Assembly (NCBI GenBank): GCA_022729755.1
Contig: DZAZ01000012.1
Location: 1 to 36,403 of the forward strand
Length of the DNA stretch: 36,403 nucleotides
Direction of reading: 5' to 3'
Source: Helicobacter cetorum
GTDB lineage: Bacteria; Campylobacterota; Campylobacteria; Campylobacterales; BB28
The position numbers were made by a program, and so were the translations under genes. This document shows positions 10,475 to 19,808 of this stretch, in pieces; within the stretch, counting starts at the first letter, position 1; each line of letters starts with the position of its first letter. The notes below the pieces were generated by a model, which was not told the origin of the DNA, ran no database searches, and saw only the letters and a program-made list of their open reading frames with translations.

Positions 10475-12109
10475 TTACAACATTATTGTTGAGTATAAAT
10501 ATGGAGTCAAAGCCTTAAATTCGGCCGCACAAGTATCAACTTCATTATATTGATGCATTATATTTAAATTTTTTCTAGTATTATAAATATCATTTTCGCT
10601 TAGCTTTATTCCATCATTTTTATTTATAAGTTTAGCCAACATTAAATCGCTAAAACCATAACTCTTTGCAAGTCGTAAAAGTTCTGCATTTTGTAAAATT
10701 TCTAAATCTATATTTTTTTCAAACTCAATTATCTCTTTTATGTGGTGTAAAAACCATCTATCAATTTTGCTAAGTTCAAATATTTCATCGATACTAAAGC
10801 CATTTCTAAAGCCATCAGCTATATACAAAAGCCTATCGCAATTTGGTCTTCTAATCTCTTTTTTTATTTTTTCAATATCTTTTGAAATGCTATCAAAACC
10901 ACAAAGTCCAGTTTCAAGAGAATATAAAGCTTTTTGAAGTGATTCTTTAAAAGTTCTGCCAATTGCCATAACTTCGCCAACACTTTTCATTGAAGTTGTT
11001 AGAGTTGAATCTGCTGTTGGAAATTTCTCAAATGTAAATCTAGGAATTTTTGTTACAATATAATCAATCACAGGCTCAAAACTTGCTGGAGTTCCAGTAA
11101 TATCATTTTTTATCTCATCAAGTGTATGTCCAACAGCTAAAAGAGTAGCCACTTTTGCAATTGGATAACCTGTTGCTTTACTTGCAAGTGCTGAACTTCT
11201 TGAAACTCTGGGGTTCATCTCAATTACAATCATTCTTCCAGTGTCTGGATTAATTGCAAATTGCACATTACTTCCACCTGTATCAACTCCAATTTCTCTT
11301 AAAATTTTAAAAGAGGCATCTCTCATAACTTGATACTCTTTATCTGTTAGAGTAAGTGCTGGTGCGATTGTAATAGAATCTCCCGTATGAACTCCCATTG
11401 GGTCAAGGTTTTCGATTGAGCAAACAATAATACAATTATCAGCCCTATCTCTAATAACTTCCATCTCATACTCTTTCCAACCTAAAAGCGATTCTTCGAT
11501 TAATATCTCATTTATCGGACTTGCTTCAAGCCCTTTTTTTGCTAAATCAGCAAACTCATCGATATTATAAGCAACTCCACTTCCACCACCTGCAAGTGTA
11601 AAACTAGCCCTAATAATCAAAGGAAAGCCTATCTCTTTAGCTGCATTCATAGCTTCTTGCATATTATAAGCATAATGCCCTTTTGGTAAATCCATTCCTA
11701 TTTTAATCATTGCCTCTTTAAAAGCTTGTCTATCTTCGCCTTTTTTAATAGCTTCAGGATTTGCACCCAAAAATTTAATACCATTTAGCATTCCTTTTTC
11801 GTGCATTTTCATTGCCACATTTAAAGCCGTTTGTCCACCCATTGTTGGAAGTATTGCATCAACTCCCTCTTTTTCTATGATTTTTGCAATTACATCTTCC
11901 ATAATTGGCTCAATATAAGTTCTATCGGCAAATTCAGGGTCAGTCATAATCGTAGCTGGATTTGAATTGATTAAAACTACTCTATAACCCAACTCTTTTA
12001 GGGTTTTTGTAGCTTGAGTTCCTGAATAATCAAATTCACAAGCTTGACCAATGACAATGGGACCTGAACCAATTAAAAGTATAGTTTTTATATCATCTCT
12101 TTTTGGCAT
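10475..12109 (-). CDS. carB: Carbamoyl-phosphate synthase large subunit, N-terminal half only (A+B domains)
   Basis: [23 protein letters not shown]… through [21 protein letters not shown] ; ends where the second ATP-grasp half should begin. Confidence 0.9.
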   Translation of the reverse strand: MPKRDDIKTILLIGSGPIVIGQACEFDYSGTQATKTLKELGYRVVLINSNPATIMTDPEFADRTYIEPIMEDVIAKIIEKEGVDAILPTMGGQTALNVAMKMHEKGMLNGIKFLGANPEAIKKGEDRQAFKEAMIKIGMDLPKGHYAYNMQEAMNAAKEIGFPLIIRASFTLAGGGSGVAYNIDEFADLAKKGLEASPINEILIEESLLGWKEYEMEVIRDRADNCIIVCSIENLDPMGVHTGDSITIAPALTLTDKEYQVMRDASFKILREIGVDTGGSNVQFAINPDTGRMIVIEMNPRVSRSSALASKATGYPIAKVATLLAVGHTLDEIKNDITGTPASFEPVIDYIVTKIPRFTFEKFPTADSTLTTSMKSVGEVMAIGRTFKESLQKALYSLETGLCGFDSISKDIEKIKKEIRRPNCDRLLYIADGFRNGFSIDEIFELSKIDRWFLHHIKEIIEFEKNIDLEILQNAELLRLAKSYGFSDLMLAKLINKNDGIKLSENDIYNTRKNLNIMHQYNEVDTCAAEFKALTPYLYSTIML

Positions 12110-12221
12110 TTATTACCTTTAAATAAAATTTTATTTTTATTTAATTTTAACAAAAAATCTCTTAATAGGCTATAATATTAAAAATCTTTTATTTTTGCCG
12201 ATGCTAAATCGAGGAAAAAAT

Positions 12222-12770
12222 ATGTATGTACGACAAACTCTAAAACAGGCAAAACTTGACAATGTTAACTCAAACAACAATCAAAGAGTAGCACTCTCTT
12301 TTAAAGACCCTAGAGTAAATGATAGAGTTTTAACGATTGATGTTCCTAAATCAACTTTTCAAGAATTATTAAAGAATTTTGCTAAAAATAATTTTATTTT
12401 AAATGGTGATGGAAGTGTAAAACTTGAAGGTGAAGCTAGTAAATTTATCTCTAGTTGGTGGGAGAGTGTTGCATATAAAAAACAACATCAAGCTGATAAT
12501 TTAAGTATTAGAGGTTTTCGGGACATTGAAAGTCCATATATAAAACAAAATTATATTAGATTTGGCATTATAAATCAACAATTTAATCATATTTTAAAAA
12601 TGTTTAAAGAAGATGGCAAAAGTTTAAAAATCAAATGGATAGCAGCAGGAATTACATTAATGTCGCTTGATAATAGTGAAAATATCAAAGAGTTTAAAAA
12701 AGATAAAAAAGAGTTGGATGAAAAAAAAGATAGAATTCCAACAATTTTTTATTTATATTTTAGAGAATAA
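12222..12770 (+). CDS. Conserved hypothetical protein
   Basis: ORF with RBS-like GAGGAAAAA before ATG 12222 (ORF track from 12195); tight linkage to the next gene. Confidence 0.55.
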   Translation: MYVRQTLKQAKLDNVNSNNNQRVALSFKDPRVNDRVLTIDVPKSTFQELLKNFAKNNFILNGDGSVKLEGEASKFISSWWESVAYKKQHQADNLSIRGFRDIESPYIKQNYIRFGIINQQFNHILKMFKEDGKSLKIKWIAAGITLMSLDNSENIKEFKKDKKELDEKKDRIPTIFYLYFRE

Positions 12771-12780
12771 GTGAGAGTAA

Positions 12781-13512
12781 TTGAATATTTATGAATTTTT
12801 AACAGATGATGGAAAGTGTGCATATTTAAGCGATAAAGTACAAAAAATGCACTATAAAATCATTCAAGATTGTACAAATGAGTATTATCATAATTTAGTT
12901 GAGCGAGGTTGGAGAAGATTTGGTAAACTATTTTTAAGACCCGTGTGCAAAGATTGCGATGAGTGTCAAAGCTTAAAAATAGATGTTTTAAATTTTAATC
13001 TATCAAAATCAATGAGAAAAACAGCAAAAAAAAATAGTGATTTAAAAGTTGTTTTAAAAAGACCTTCAGTTACAAAAGAACACTTAGATTTATTTCATAA
13101 ATATCATAAATTTATGCAAGAAAAAAAAGGTTGGGATTTTGAACAACATACACATCAACACTATTTTAGCTCATTTGTAAACGGTCGTAATGATTTTGGT
13201 TATGAAATGCTTTTATTTTTGGAAGATAAATTAATTGCAGTTGATTTAATAGATATTTTGCAAAATGGTATCTCTTCGGTTTACTTTTTTTATGACCCAG
13301 ATTTATCAAAGCGATATTTGGGAGTTTACTCGATTTATAAAGAGATAGAGTTGGCAAAAGAGTTAAATTTAGAGTGGATATATTTGGGTTATTATGTAAA
13401 AGATTGTCAAAGCTTAAATTATAAAGCTAAATATAAACCCTATAAAATATTACAAGGTAAACCTGAAGTAAAAGACGAAGCTATTTGGTTTAATGTTACT
13501 AATAGTAACTAA
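12781..13512 (+). CDS. bpt: Aspartate/glutamate leucyltransferase (Bpt, arginyltransferase family)
   Basis: C.YLSDKVQKMHYKII…L.ERGWRRFGKLFLRPVCKDCDECQSLKIDV…SVYFFYDPDLSKRYLGVYSIYKEI…YLGYYVKDCQSLNYKAKYKP. Confidence 0.9.
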   Translation: MNIYEFLTDDGKCAYLSDKVQKMHYKIIQDCTNEYYHNLVERGWRRFGKLFLRPVCKDCDECQSLKIDVLNFNLSKSMRKTAKKNSDLKVVLKRPSVTKEHLDLFHKYHKFMQEKKGWDFEQHTHQHYFSSFVNGRNDFGYEMLLFLEDKLIAVDLIDILQNGISSVYFFYDPDLSKRYLGVYSIYKEIELAKELNLEWIYLGYYVKDCQSLNYKAKYKPYKILQGKPEVKDEAIWFNVTNSN

Positions 13513-13629
13513 AATTGGGCTTATAGTGTAATCAAAAAGTGTTAAGTTTGATAAAATTATCACTTAAGTATTAAGTTGATAAAATGCTTTGAAACTTTTG
13601 GTAGCAAAAGACTTTAAAGGAGCAAAAAT

Positions 13630-14397
13630 ATGGAACAAACTTTAGAGTTAAGTGTTTTTCGCTTTAATGCCGACACAGACTTTTTAAGATATTATAAAGA
13701 GTATAAAGTAACAGTAACTTCGTATAAGGCACAAAGATTAATAGATGTGTTAAAAGAGATTAGTAATATAGATAGACATTTCTCTTTTGAAACTGACAAA
13801 AAAGTTTATGTAAAAGTAAACTCGAAAACTACAAGAGTAGACACTTCAATTCAAGATTTAATCAAATGTTTTGGTACTTCATTAAAAATTGAACCTTTAG
13901 CTGAAAATAGAGCCATTGATGATTTAATTATTAATGACGATGATTTTAATGCAAAGTTAAAAACTTTTGCAAATATAATCGATTTAAACGATAGATTGAG
14001 ATATAAAGAGTATAAATATTTATACTATACAAGTGATATGTTGAGATTTAATCCAAATTATTTTGGAAATGCGGTTTTTGCATTAGCTGATGATTTAATC
14101 AAAAAATATCCAGAAAAAGAGCTTGAAATTTTAGAAAAATTAAGCGATGAAGAGAATGGAATTTGGTTATATTCTCCTACTTGCAATAAGTTTTTTTTAA
14201 GTTCTCAAGAAAAAGAGTTAAATAAAAAAGTTTTATCTTTAAAAAGAAAAATTCTTGCCAAAGTAAATAGTGAAGTTGCAGAAAATAAGAGAAAAGAGAT
14301 ACAAAGTAAACTTCATTTAACAAATCAAGCTAAAAAAGTATTAGAACAAGATAACTCTTTGATTGGTGAAATGAAAAAACTTTGGCAGGAGGCATAA
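13630..14397 (+). CDS. DUF5644-like protein resembling an SdhB/FrdB N-terminal ferredoxin domain but lacking most cluster cysteines
   Basis: LSVFRFNADTDFLRYYKEYKV…VLKEI and CFGTSLKIEPLAENRAIDDLIIN echo SdhB; only 2 Cys in 255 aa. Confidence 0.55.
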   Translation: MEQTLELSVFRFNADTDFLRYYKEYKVTVTSYKAQRLIDVLKEISNIDRHFSFETDKKVYVKVNSKTTRVDTSIQDLIKCFGTSLKIEPLAENRAIDDLIINDDDFNAKLKTFANIIDLNDRLRYKEYKYLYYTSDMLRFNPNYFGNAVFALADDLIKKYPEKELEILEKLSDEENGIWLYSPTCNKFFLSSQEKELNKKVLSLKRKILAKVNSEVAENKRKEIQSKLHLTNQAKKVLEQDNSLIGEMKKLWQEA

Positions 14398-14398
14398 A

Positions 14399-15244
14399 AT
14401 GAAATATCTATTATTTGATAATATTGCAAATAAAAAAGATTCACAATCGCTCTATTTATCTAGCATCGAGCTTTGTTCACAATTTGATATTGGGCTTAAA
14501 AAAGTAGAAAATACAAATTTTTATGATGCTTTAGATGTAAATTTATTGGATGATGGCTTAACTTCAATAGTAATTGATGCATATAATTTGGCTTTAGCTG
14601 AAGAGAGTGATTTAGCAATTTTATGTTTAGATGATTTATCTTTTAATAATTACACAAAAACTAAAGAGTGTTTGAAATCTAATAAAAAATTAAAAGATGA
14701 AGTAAACACTAAACTTTCACAACTTGGTAAAGAGTATAAAGGTAGAGTTGAAATTAAGCATATAATCGAACTAATTTCAAATGATATTGGGGTTGAAAAA
14801 ATTGCTTCAAGAGTAAAAAACTCTTTCAAAGATTTCAATATAGCAGTTCATTATGGTAATAGTTATTGTGAATTGAAAGAAAAATTAAACATCGAAAATA
14901 TCGAGATAATTCTCAATTCAATTGGTGCAAAAGTTATTAAATTAGATTCGATTTATAATTCGCTTGGAAGTGAATATTTAAATTCAAATAGTGAAATTGC
15001 TTATAAAATGGCAGGTGAAATTTTACTTGATATGTTTGATTGTAGTACTGATATTGTAACTTCAACCGATACAAATACTTTTATTATGTTTGATAAAAAT
15101 CAAAAAGCAATCGAGTGTGAAATGGGTCGAGATATTAAAATTCCATTTTTAAATTTAGCACAATTAATACTTCTTGCAATTGGTGAAGTTGAAACTAAAA
15201 AACTTGGACTTGAGTACCACAAAATCGTACCAAAGTTTATTTAA
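14399..15244 (+). CDS. HdrB/SdhE-like protein lacking the CCG-domain cysteines
   Basis: NLALAEESDLAIL, LGKEYKGRVEIKHIIELI, HYGNSY, LNSNSEIAYKMAGEILLDM…DIVTSTDTNTFIMFDKNQ…IKIPFLNLAQLILLAIG…KLGLEYH track HdrB-like proteins. Confidence 0.6.
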   Translation: MKYLLFDNIANKKDSQSLYLSSIELCSQFDIGLKKVENTNFYDALDVNLLDDGLTSIVIDAYNLALAEESDLAILCLDDLSFNNYTKTKECLKSNKKLKDEVNTKLSQLGKEYKGRVEIKHIIELISNDIGVEKIASRVKNSFKDFNIAVHYGNSYCELKEKLNIENIEIILNSIGAKVIKLDSIYNSLGSEYLNSNSEIAYKMAGEILLDMFDCSTDIVTSTDTNTFIMFDKNQKAIECEMGRDIKIPFLNLAQLILLAIGEVETKKLGLEYHKIVPKFI

Positions 15245-15262
15245 CTCCTCTCTTTTTCTTTT

Positions 15263-16096
15263 ATGAATAAAGAAGACTTTTTTATATCTATTTTTTCAAA
15301 AAATCAAAAATTTAAAAACTTCATTGGAGATGATGGTGCTGTTATTGATAATTTAGTTTACTCTCAAGATGCTTTTTTTGAAAATGTGCATTTTAAACGA
15401 GAGTGGATGAGTTTAAAAGAGATTGCGAAAAAATCAATGATTGTCAATATTTCCGATGCAATCGTTATGAATGCAACTCCTAAATATGCACTTTTAACTG
15501 TGGCAATTCCAAAAAATTTTACAAAAAAAGAGTTGCAAGAGTTAGCAAGTGGATTTTTAGAAGTTGCAAATGAGTACAATATCGCAATTATCGGAGGTGA
15601 TACAATCTCTAATATAAAGCTTGATATTTCAATTACAATTATTGCTGAAGTTAAAAAACCTATTTTTAGAAAAGGTTTAAAAGAGAATAATCGTTTAGCT
15701 TTTAGCGGAAACTTAGGCAATTCAAAAAGAGATTTAAATAAACTTTTAAGAGGTGAAAAAATTCCTAAAAACTCTAAATTTATAACTCCAAAATTAAATC
15801 CAAAATTTTTTTATGAAATAGCACCTTTTTTAAATATTGCAATTGATATTTCAGATGGATTATTTTTTGAACTACAAAGAGTTAGTAAAGCTAATAATTT
15901 GACTTTCAAATTTTTCAAAAATTTTACTAAAAAAATTGGATGCAGTGGCGAAGAGTACGAAATACTTTTTGGATTTGATAAAAAATATAGCACTAAAATA
16001 AGAAATATCGCTAAAAAACATAGAGTAAATTTAACAATTTTTGCAAAAGCCATAAAAGGTAAATATAAAAATCGATGTAAAGCCCACCACTTTTAA
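15263..16096 (+). CDS. thiL: Thiamine-monophosphate kinase
   Basis: IGDDGAVID…DAFFENVHFKREWMSLKEIAKKSMIVNISDAIVMNATPKYALLTVAIP…IIGGDTI. Confidence 0.9.
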   Translation: MNKEDFFISIFSKNQKFKNFIGDDGAVIDNLVYSQDAFFENVHFKREWMSLKEIAKKSMIVNISDAIVMNATPKYALLTVAIPKNFTKKELQELASGFLEVANEYNIAIIGGDTISNIKLDISITIIAEVKKPIFRKGLKENNRLAFSGNLGNSKRDLNKLLRGEKIPKNSKFITPKLNPKFFYEIAPFLNIAIDISDGLFFELQRVSKANNLTFKFFKNFTKKIGCSGEEYEILFGFDKKYSTKIRNIAKKHRVNLTIFAKAIKGKYKNRCKAHHF

Positions 16097-16108
16097 AATG
16101 GAGTAAAA

Positions 16109-17770
16109 ATGATAATTTCAGCAGGAAAAAATGAAACATTTAAATTTGCTCATCCAATCGGGGTTGGTTTAATTGAAAGTGCAATTAATTTAACAAAACT
16201 TTGCCTTTTTGATAGACCTGAATTTTTAATTTTTATTGGAAGTGCTGGAAGTTACACAAAAGAGTATAAAATTTTTGATATTATTGAGAGTTTTAGTGCT
16301 TCAAATGTGGAATTATCGTTTTTGCAAAATAATTCATACACTCCAATTGATAATGTTATTAGTTTGCAAAAAAGTGTAATAATAAATTCAAGTAATTATA
16401 TAAGTACAAATTTTAATTTAACTCAAAAGTTTTTAGCTTTTGATATAAAGCTTGAAAATATGGAGTTTTTTTCAGTTTTAAAAGTTGCACAAATGTTTGG
16501 TATAAATGTAAAAGGAATTTTTATAATTACAAATTACACCGATGAAAATGCACACAGTGATTTTATCAAAAATCACGATGAAGCGATGAGTAAATTGATT
16601 AAATATCTAAGCCAAAAATATAGCATAAGTCCAAATTTAAGCCAATTTTTAAATCCAAAACCACTTTTTTATAATGAGATAGATTATACAAGAATGCCAA
16701 AAGCTTATGAGAGTATTAAAAATTATTTTGATTTTAGCAAAACAAAAATTATTCATATCGTAGGAACTAATGGCAAAGGCACAACGGGGCGATTTTTGGC
16801 ACACTATTTATATAAATTGGGTTTTAAAACACTTCATTATGCTTCACCTCATATTTTAAAATTTAATGAGCGAATTTGGATAAATGGAAGTGATGTAAGC
16901 GATATTGAATTAGAAAAAGCTCATCAAAAATTACTCTCTATTTTGCCAAAAGAGTTTCAAAATTCACTAAGTTATTTTGAATATACCACACTTTTAGCCT
17001 TTTTAATTGCTAATAATATGGATTTTATTGTTTTAGAAGCTGGACTTGGTGGGGAGTTTGATGCAACGAATGTGATTAAAAGTGATTTAAGCTTAATTAC
17101 GACGATTGATTTTGACCATCAAGAATTTTTAGGAAATACAATTAAAGAGATTGCTTCTACAAAATTAAAATCTATCGATAAAGTGGCAATTATAGGCAAA
17201 CAAATTCATAGCGAAGTTCTTGAAATAGCTAAAAATTTGAATAAAAAATATTTTGATTTTAGAGAGTTTTTTGACAATGATGATGAATTCAAAGAGTTTA
17301 TAAATCAAAAAAATTTTCCACTATTTTTACTTGATAATTTAAAATTAGCACTGTTGGCCATTAAATTTTTTGATTTAAAGATTGATGTAAATTTACTTAG
17401 TGATATTAAACTTTTTGGTAGATTTTATAAAATAAAAGAAAATATTACGATAGATGTGGGACACAATCCACTTTCAGCAATTGTTATAAAAGATGCAATC
17501 GGCGATAAAAAAATTAATTTAATTTATAATAGTTTCAAAGATAAAAATTATGAAGAGATTTTAAAAATATTAAAGCCAATTATAAAAGAGGTTTTTATTT
17601 TTCCAATACAAAATCCTAGAATTGTGCAAAAAGAGAAATTAGAGGAAGTTTTAATTAAATTAAATATAAAATTTTGTGATTTTAAGAGCTTAAATAAAGA
17701 TGAAGAGTATTTAGTTTATGGCTCATTTTCATTGATAGAAAATTTCATAAAATGGCTGGAGGCTAAATGA
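16109..17770 (+). CDS. folC: Fusion: nucleoside phosphorylase/nucleosidase-like domain + folylpolyglutamate/dihydrofolate synthase (FolC)
   Basis: N-term FLIFIGSAGSYT…LENMEFFSVLKVAQMFGI…HDEAM (PNP_UDP-like); C-term HIVGTNGKGTTGRFLAHYL…SPHILKFNERI…EAGLGGEFDATNVI…HQEFLGNTI (FolC). Confidence 0.85.
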   Translation: MIISAGKNETFKFAHPIGVGLIESAINLTKLCLFDRPEFLIFIGSAGSYTKEYKIFDIIESFSASNVELSFLQNNSYTPIDNVISLQKSVIINSSNYISTNFNLTQKFLAFDIKLENMEFFSVLKVAQMFGINVKGIFIITNYTDENAHSDFIKNHDEAMSKLIKYLSQKYSISPNLSQFLNPKPLFYNEIDYTRMPKAYESIKNYFDFSKTKIIHIVGTNGKGTTGRFLAHYLYKLGFKTLHYASPHILKFNERIWINGSDVSDIELEKAHQKLLSILPKEFQNSLSYFEYTTLLAFLIANNMDFIVLEAGLGGEFDATNVIKSDLSLITTIDFDHQEFLGNTIKEIASTKLKSIDKVAIIGKQIHSEVLEIAKNLNKKYFDFREFFDNDDEFKEFINQKNFPLFLLDNLKLALLAIKFFDLKIDVNLLSDIKLFGRFYKIKENITIDVGHNPLSAIVIKDAIGDKKINLIYNSFKDKNYEEILKILKPIIKEVFIFPIQNPRIVQKEKLEEVLIKLNIKFCDFKSLNKDEEYLVYGSFSLIENFIKWLEAK

Positions 17771-18672
17771 GAAATAGATTTACTATTACAATTTCTGATA
17801 TAAGTGGGAGCAGAAGTTATGATGTACATCAAATAGTTAAAAAAATAGTTATTTATACAATATTAATAACAATAAGTTTATTTGTAATTGGTGGTTATTC
17901 TATTTCGTTTCTTATTTCGCAAGTTGAAGAGTTAACTTCAAAAAAAGAGTTAATGAGTGAAGAGTACCAAACACTTCAAAGAGAAAATGAAATTTTAAGC
18001 GAAAAAATTTTGCAAAAAAGTGAAGATTTAGATGCAATTAGCAATAAAGTTAATGATATTGAGGGGCTTATTGGACTTAGATTTAATGAAAATTTAACAC
18101 TAAATGAAAGAGTTGATTTAGCAAAATTCACAACAGCAGAAAAACAACACATTATAAGGCAAATTCCAAATGGTTATCCAATCGAAAATAGTGGAATTAA
18201 TAGTCAATTTGGTTGGCGAACTCATCCGATTTTAAAAAAGAAAGAGTTTCACTCTGGTCTTGATTTAAAAGCTAATATGAATACTAAAGTTTATGCAACA
18301 GCCGATGGTGTAGTGGAGTATGCTGGTAAACACTCAAGTAGTGGTTATGGAAATTTAATTATTATGTCGCATAGTTTTGGATTTAAGAGTTTTTTTGCAC
18401 ATTTGGATAAAATAAATGTGGAGATTGGAGACATAATATCTCAAGGGGATTTAATAGGTGAAAGCGGCAGTAGTGGGCTTAGTAATGGGCCACATTTGCA
18501 CTATGAAGTAAAATACATAAATATGCCCCTTGACCCTATGAACTTTGTTGAGTGGAATATGCAAAACTATGAAACAATCTTTGAAAAGGAGAAAAAAGTA
18601 AAATGGCAATCTTTAATAAATTTGATAAACAAAGTGGCGGTGCAACAATCATCGCAAAAGGGTGAGAGTTGA
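17767..18672 (+). CDS. M23/LytM peptidoglycan endopeptidase, Csd1/Csd2-like cell-shape protein
   Basis: TM + coiled coil, SQFGWRTHPILKKKEFHSGLDLKA…GNLIIMSHSFGFKSFFAHL…GPHLHYEV; located between folC and ccmA as in H. pylori. Confidence 0.85.
   Translation: MRNRFTITISDISGSRSYDVHQIVKKIVIYTILITISLFVIGGYSISFLISQVEELTSKKELMSEEYQTLQRENEILSEKILQKSEDLDAISNKVNDIEGLIGLRFNENLTLNERVDLAKFTTAEKQHIIRQIPNGYPIENSGINSQFGWRTHPILKKKEFHSGLDLKANMNTKVYATADGVVEYAGKHSSSGYGNLIIMSHSFGFKSFFAHLDKINVEIGDIISQGDLIGESGSSGLSNGPHLHYEVKYINMPLDPMNFVEWNMQNYETIFEKEKKVKWQSLINLINKVAVQQSSQKGES
18602..18662 (+). repeat. Left copy of perfect 61-bp direct repeat (5' end of ccmA / 3' end of csd)
   Basis: aatggcaatctttaataaatttgataaacaaagtggcggtgcaacaatcatcgcaaaaggg, identical to 21726-21786. 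Confidence 0.98.
18603..18665 (+). pseudogene. Vestigial 20-codon 5' fragment of ccmA (MAIFNKFDKQSGGATIIAKG*)
   Basis: Same frame and sequence as the intact ccmA start at 21727, with AAAAGGAG upstream, truncated by TGA at 18663-18665. Confidence 0.85.
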
Positions 18673-19808
18673 GAGAAGAAGATAAGAATAAAAATGAAGA
18701 AGTTGAAATTATTGAAGAATTAGAAGGTGAAAATAGTTTAAATCCTAGCCATAATGATGTAAATGATGTAGAAAAAATTTATCCAAATGCAAATATAAAA
18801 GTTGAAAGAGGACAATTTTCTGTTTTTGAATTGAAAAGAAAATATGAAAAAGAACAAATTATAATGAATCCAGATTTTCAACGAAATGAAACTTGGGAAA
18901 AGAAGCAAAAATATGAACTTATAGAATCTATTTTAATGGGAATACCATTGCCACTTATATATTTAACAGAAAATAGAGAGGGCAAATTAATTATTATTGA
19001 TGGAAGACAAAGATTAACTACTCTTTTTGAATTTTTAGATAATAAATTTAAATTAAATAAATTAAGAATCTTACATAAATTAAATGATAGTTATTTTAAA
19101 GATTTAGAACCAAAACTTCAAGCAAATTTAGAAGATTATCAATTAATATCACATATTATAAAACCACCAACACCTGACAGAATAAAATTTGACATATTCG
19201 ATAGAGTAAATAGAGGAGGAACTCCGCTAAATAATCAAGAGATGAGAAATGCCATATATCAAGGAGAATCTACAAAACTATTAAAAAAGCTTAGCGAACT
19301 TGAAATTTTTAAAAAAGCAACAGGAAACTCAATTAATGCAAAAAAGATGAAAGATAGATATCTAATACTTAGATTTTTATCTTTTTATCTTTTAAAAAAA
19401 GAAAAATTACTAGTAGAATATAAAAGCGATATAGATGACTTTTTAGGTAAATCTATGGAGTATATAAATTCATTAAATGAAAATGAACTAAAAAAGTTAA
19501 AAACAGTTTTTATTACGGCAATGACAAATAGTTATGAAATATTAGGTAAAGATGCCTTTAGACTACCAAATGAAGACCCAAATAGAAATAGACCGGTAAA
19601 TATGTATTTTTTTGAATCAGTTAGTTTTTTACTTTGTAATAAAGATTTTATGAATTTAAGTGAAAAAATAAAGAGTATTTATAAAGATTTAATCAATAAT
19701 AAAGAATATTTAGACACCTTAACTTATACAATGGATAGTAGCATTAGTGTAATGAAAAGATTTGAAATTATAGACAAAGCGATAGAGGAGTTAGAAAATG
19801 CTAAATAA
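18669..19808 (+). CDS. DUF262 (GmrSD_N/ParB-like) domain protein, no C-terminal HNH evident
   Basis: F.VFELKRKYEKEQIIMNPDFQRNETW…LIESILMGIPLPLIYL…KLIIIDGRQRLTTLFEFL; TTG start overlapping csd TGA. Confidence 0.9.
   Translation: MREEDKNKNEEVEIIEELEGENSLNPSHNDVNDVEKIYPNANIKVERGQFSVFELKRKYEKEQIIMNPDFQRNETWEKKQKYELIESILMGIPLPLIYLTENREGKLIIIDGRQRLTTLFEFLDNKFKLNKLRILHKLNDSYFKDLEPKLQANLEDYQLISHIIKPPTPDRIKFDIFDRVNRGGTPLNNQEMRNAIYQGESTKLLKKLSELEIFKKATGNSINAKKMKDRYLILRFLSFYLLKKEKLLVEYKSDIDDFLGKSMEYINSLNENELKKLKTVFITAMTNSYEILGKDAFRLPNEDPNRNRPVNMYFFESVSFLLCNKDFMNLSEKIKSIYKDLINNKEYLDTLTYTMDSSISVMKRFEIIDKAIEELENAK

Noticed and set aside
13550-13566. FNR-type site (TTGATNNNNATCAA) upstream of 13630
   Set aside because: Half-sites are spaced by 6 rather than 4 nt and the outer bases do not fully match; kept only as a generic dyad.
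15364-16053. Antisense ORFs (118 and 80 aa) over thiL
   Set aside because: Complement of a convincing ThiL; hydrophobic low-complexity translations.
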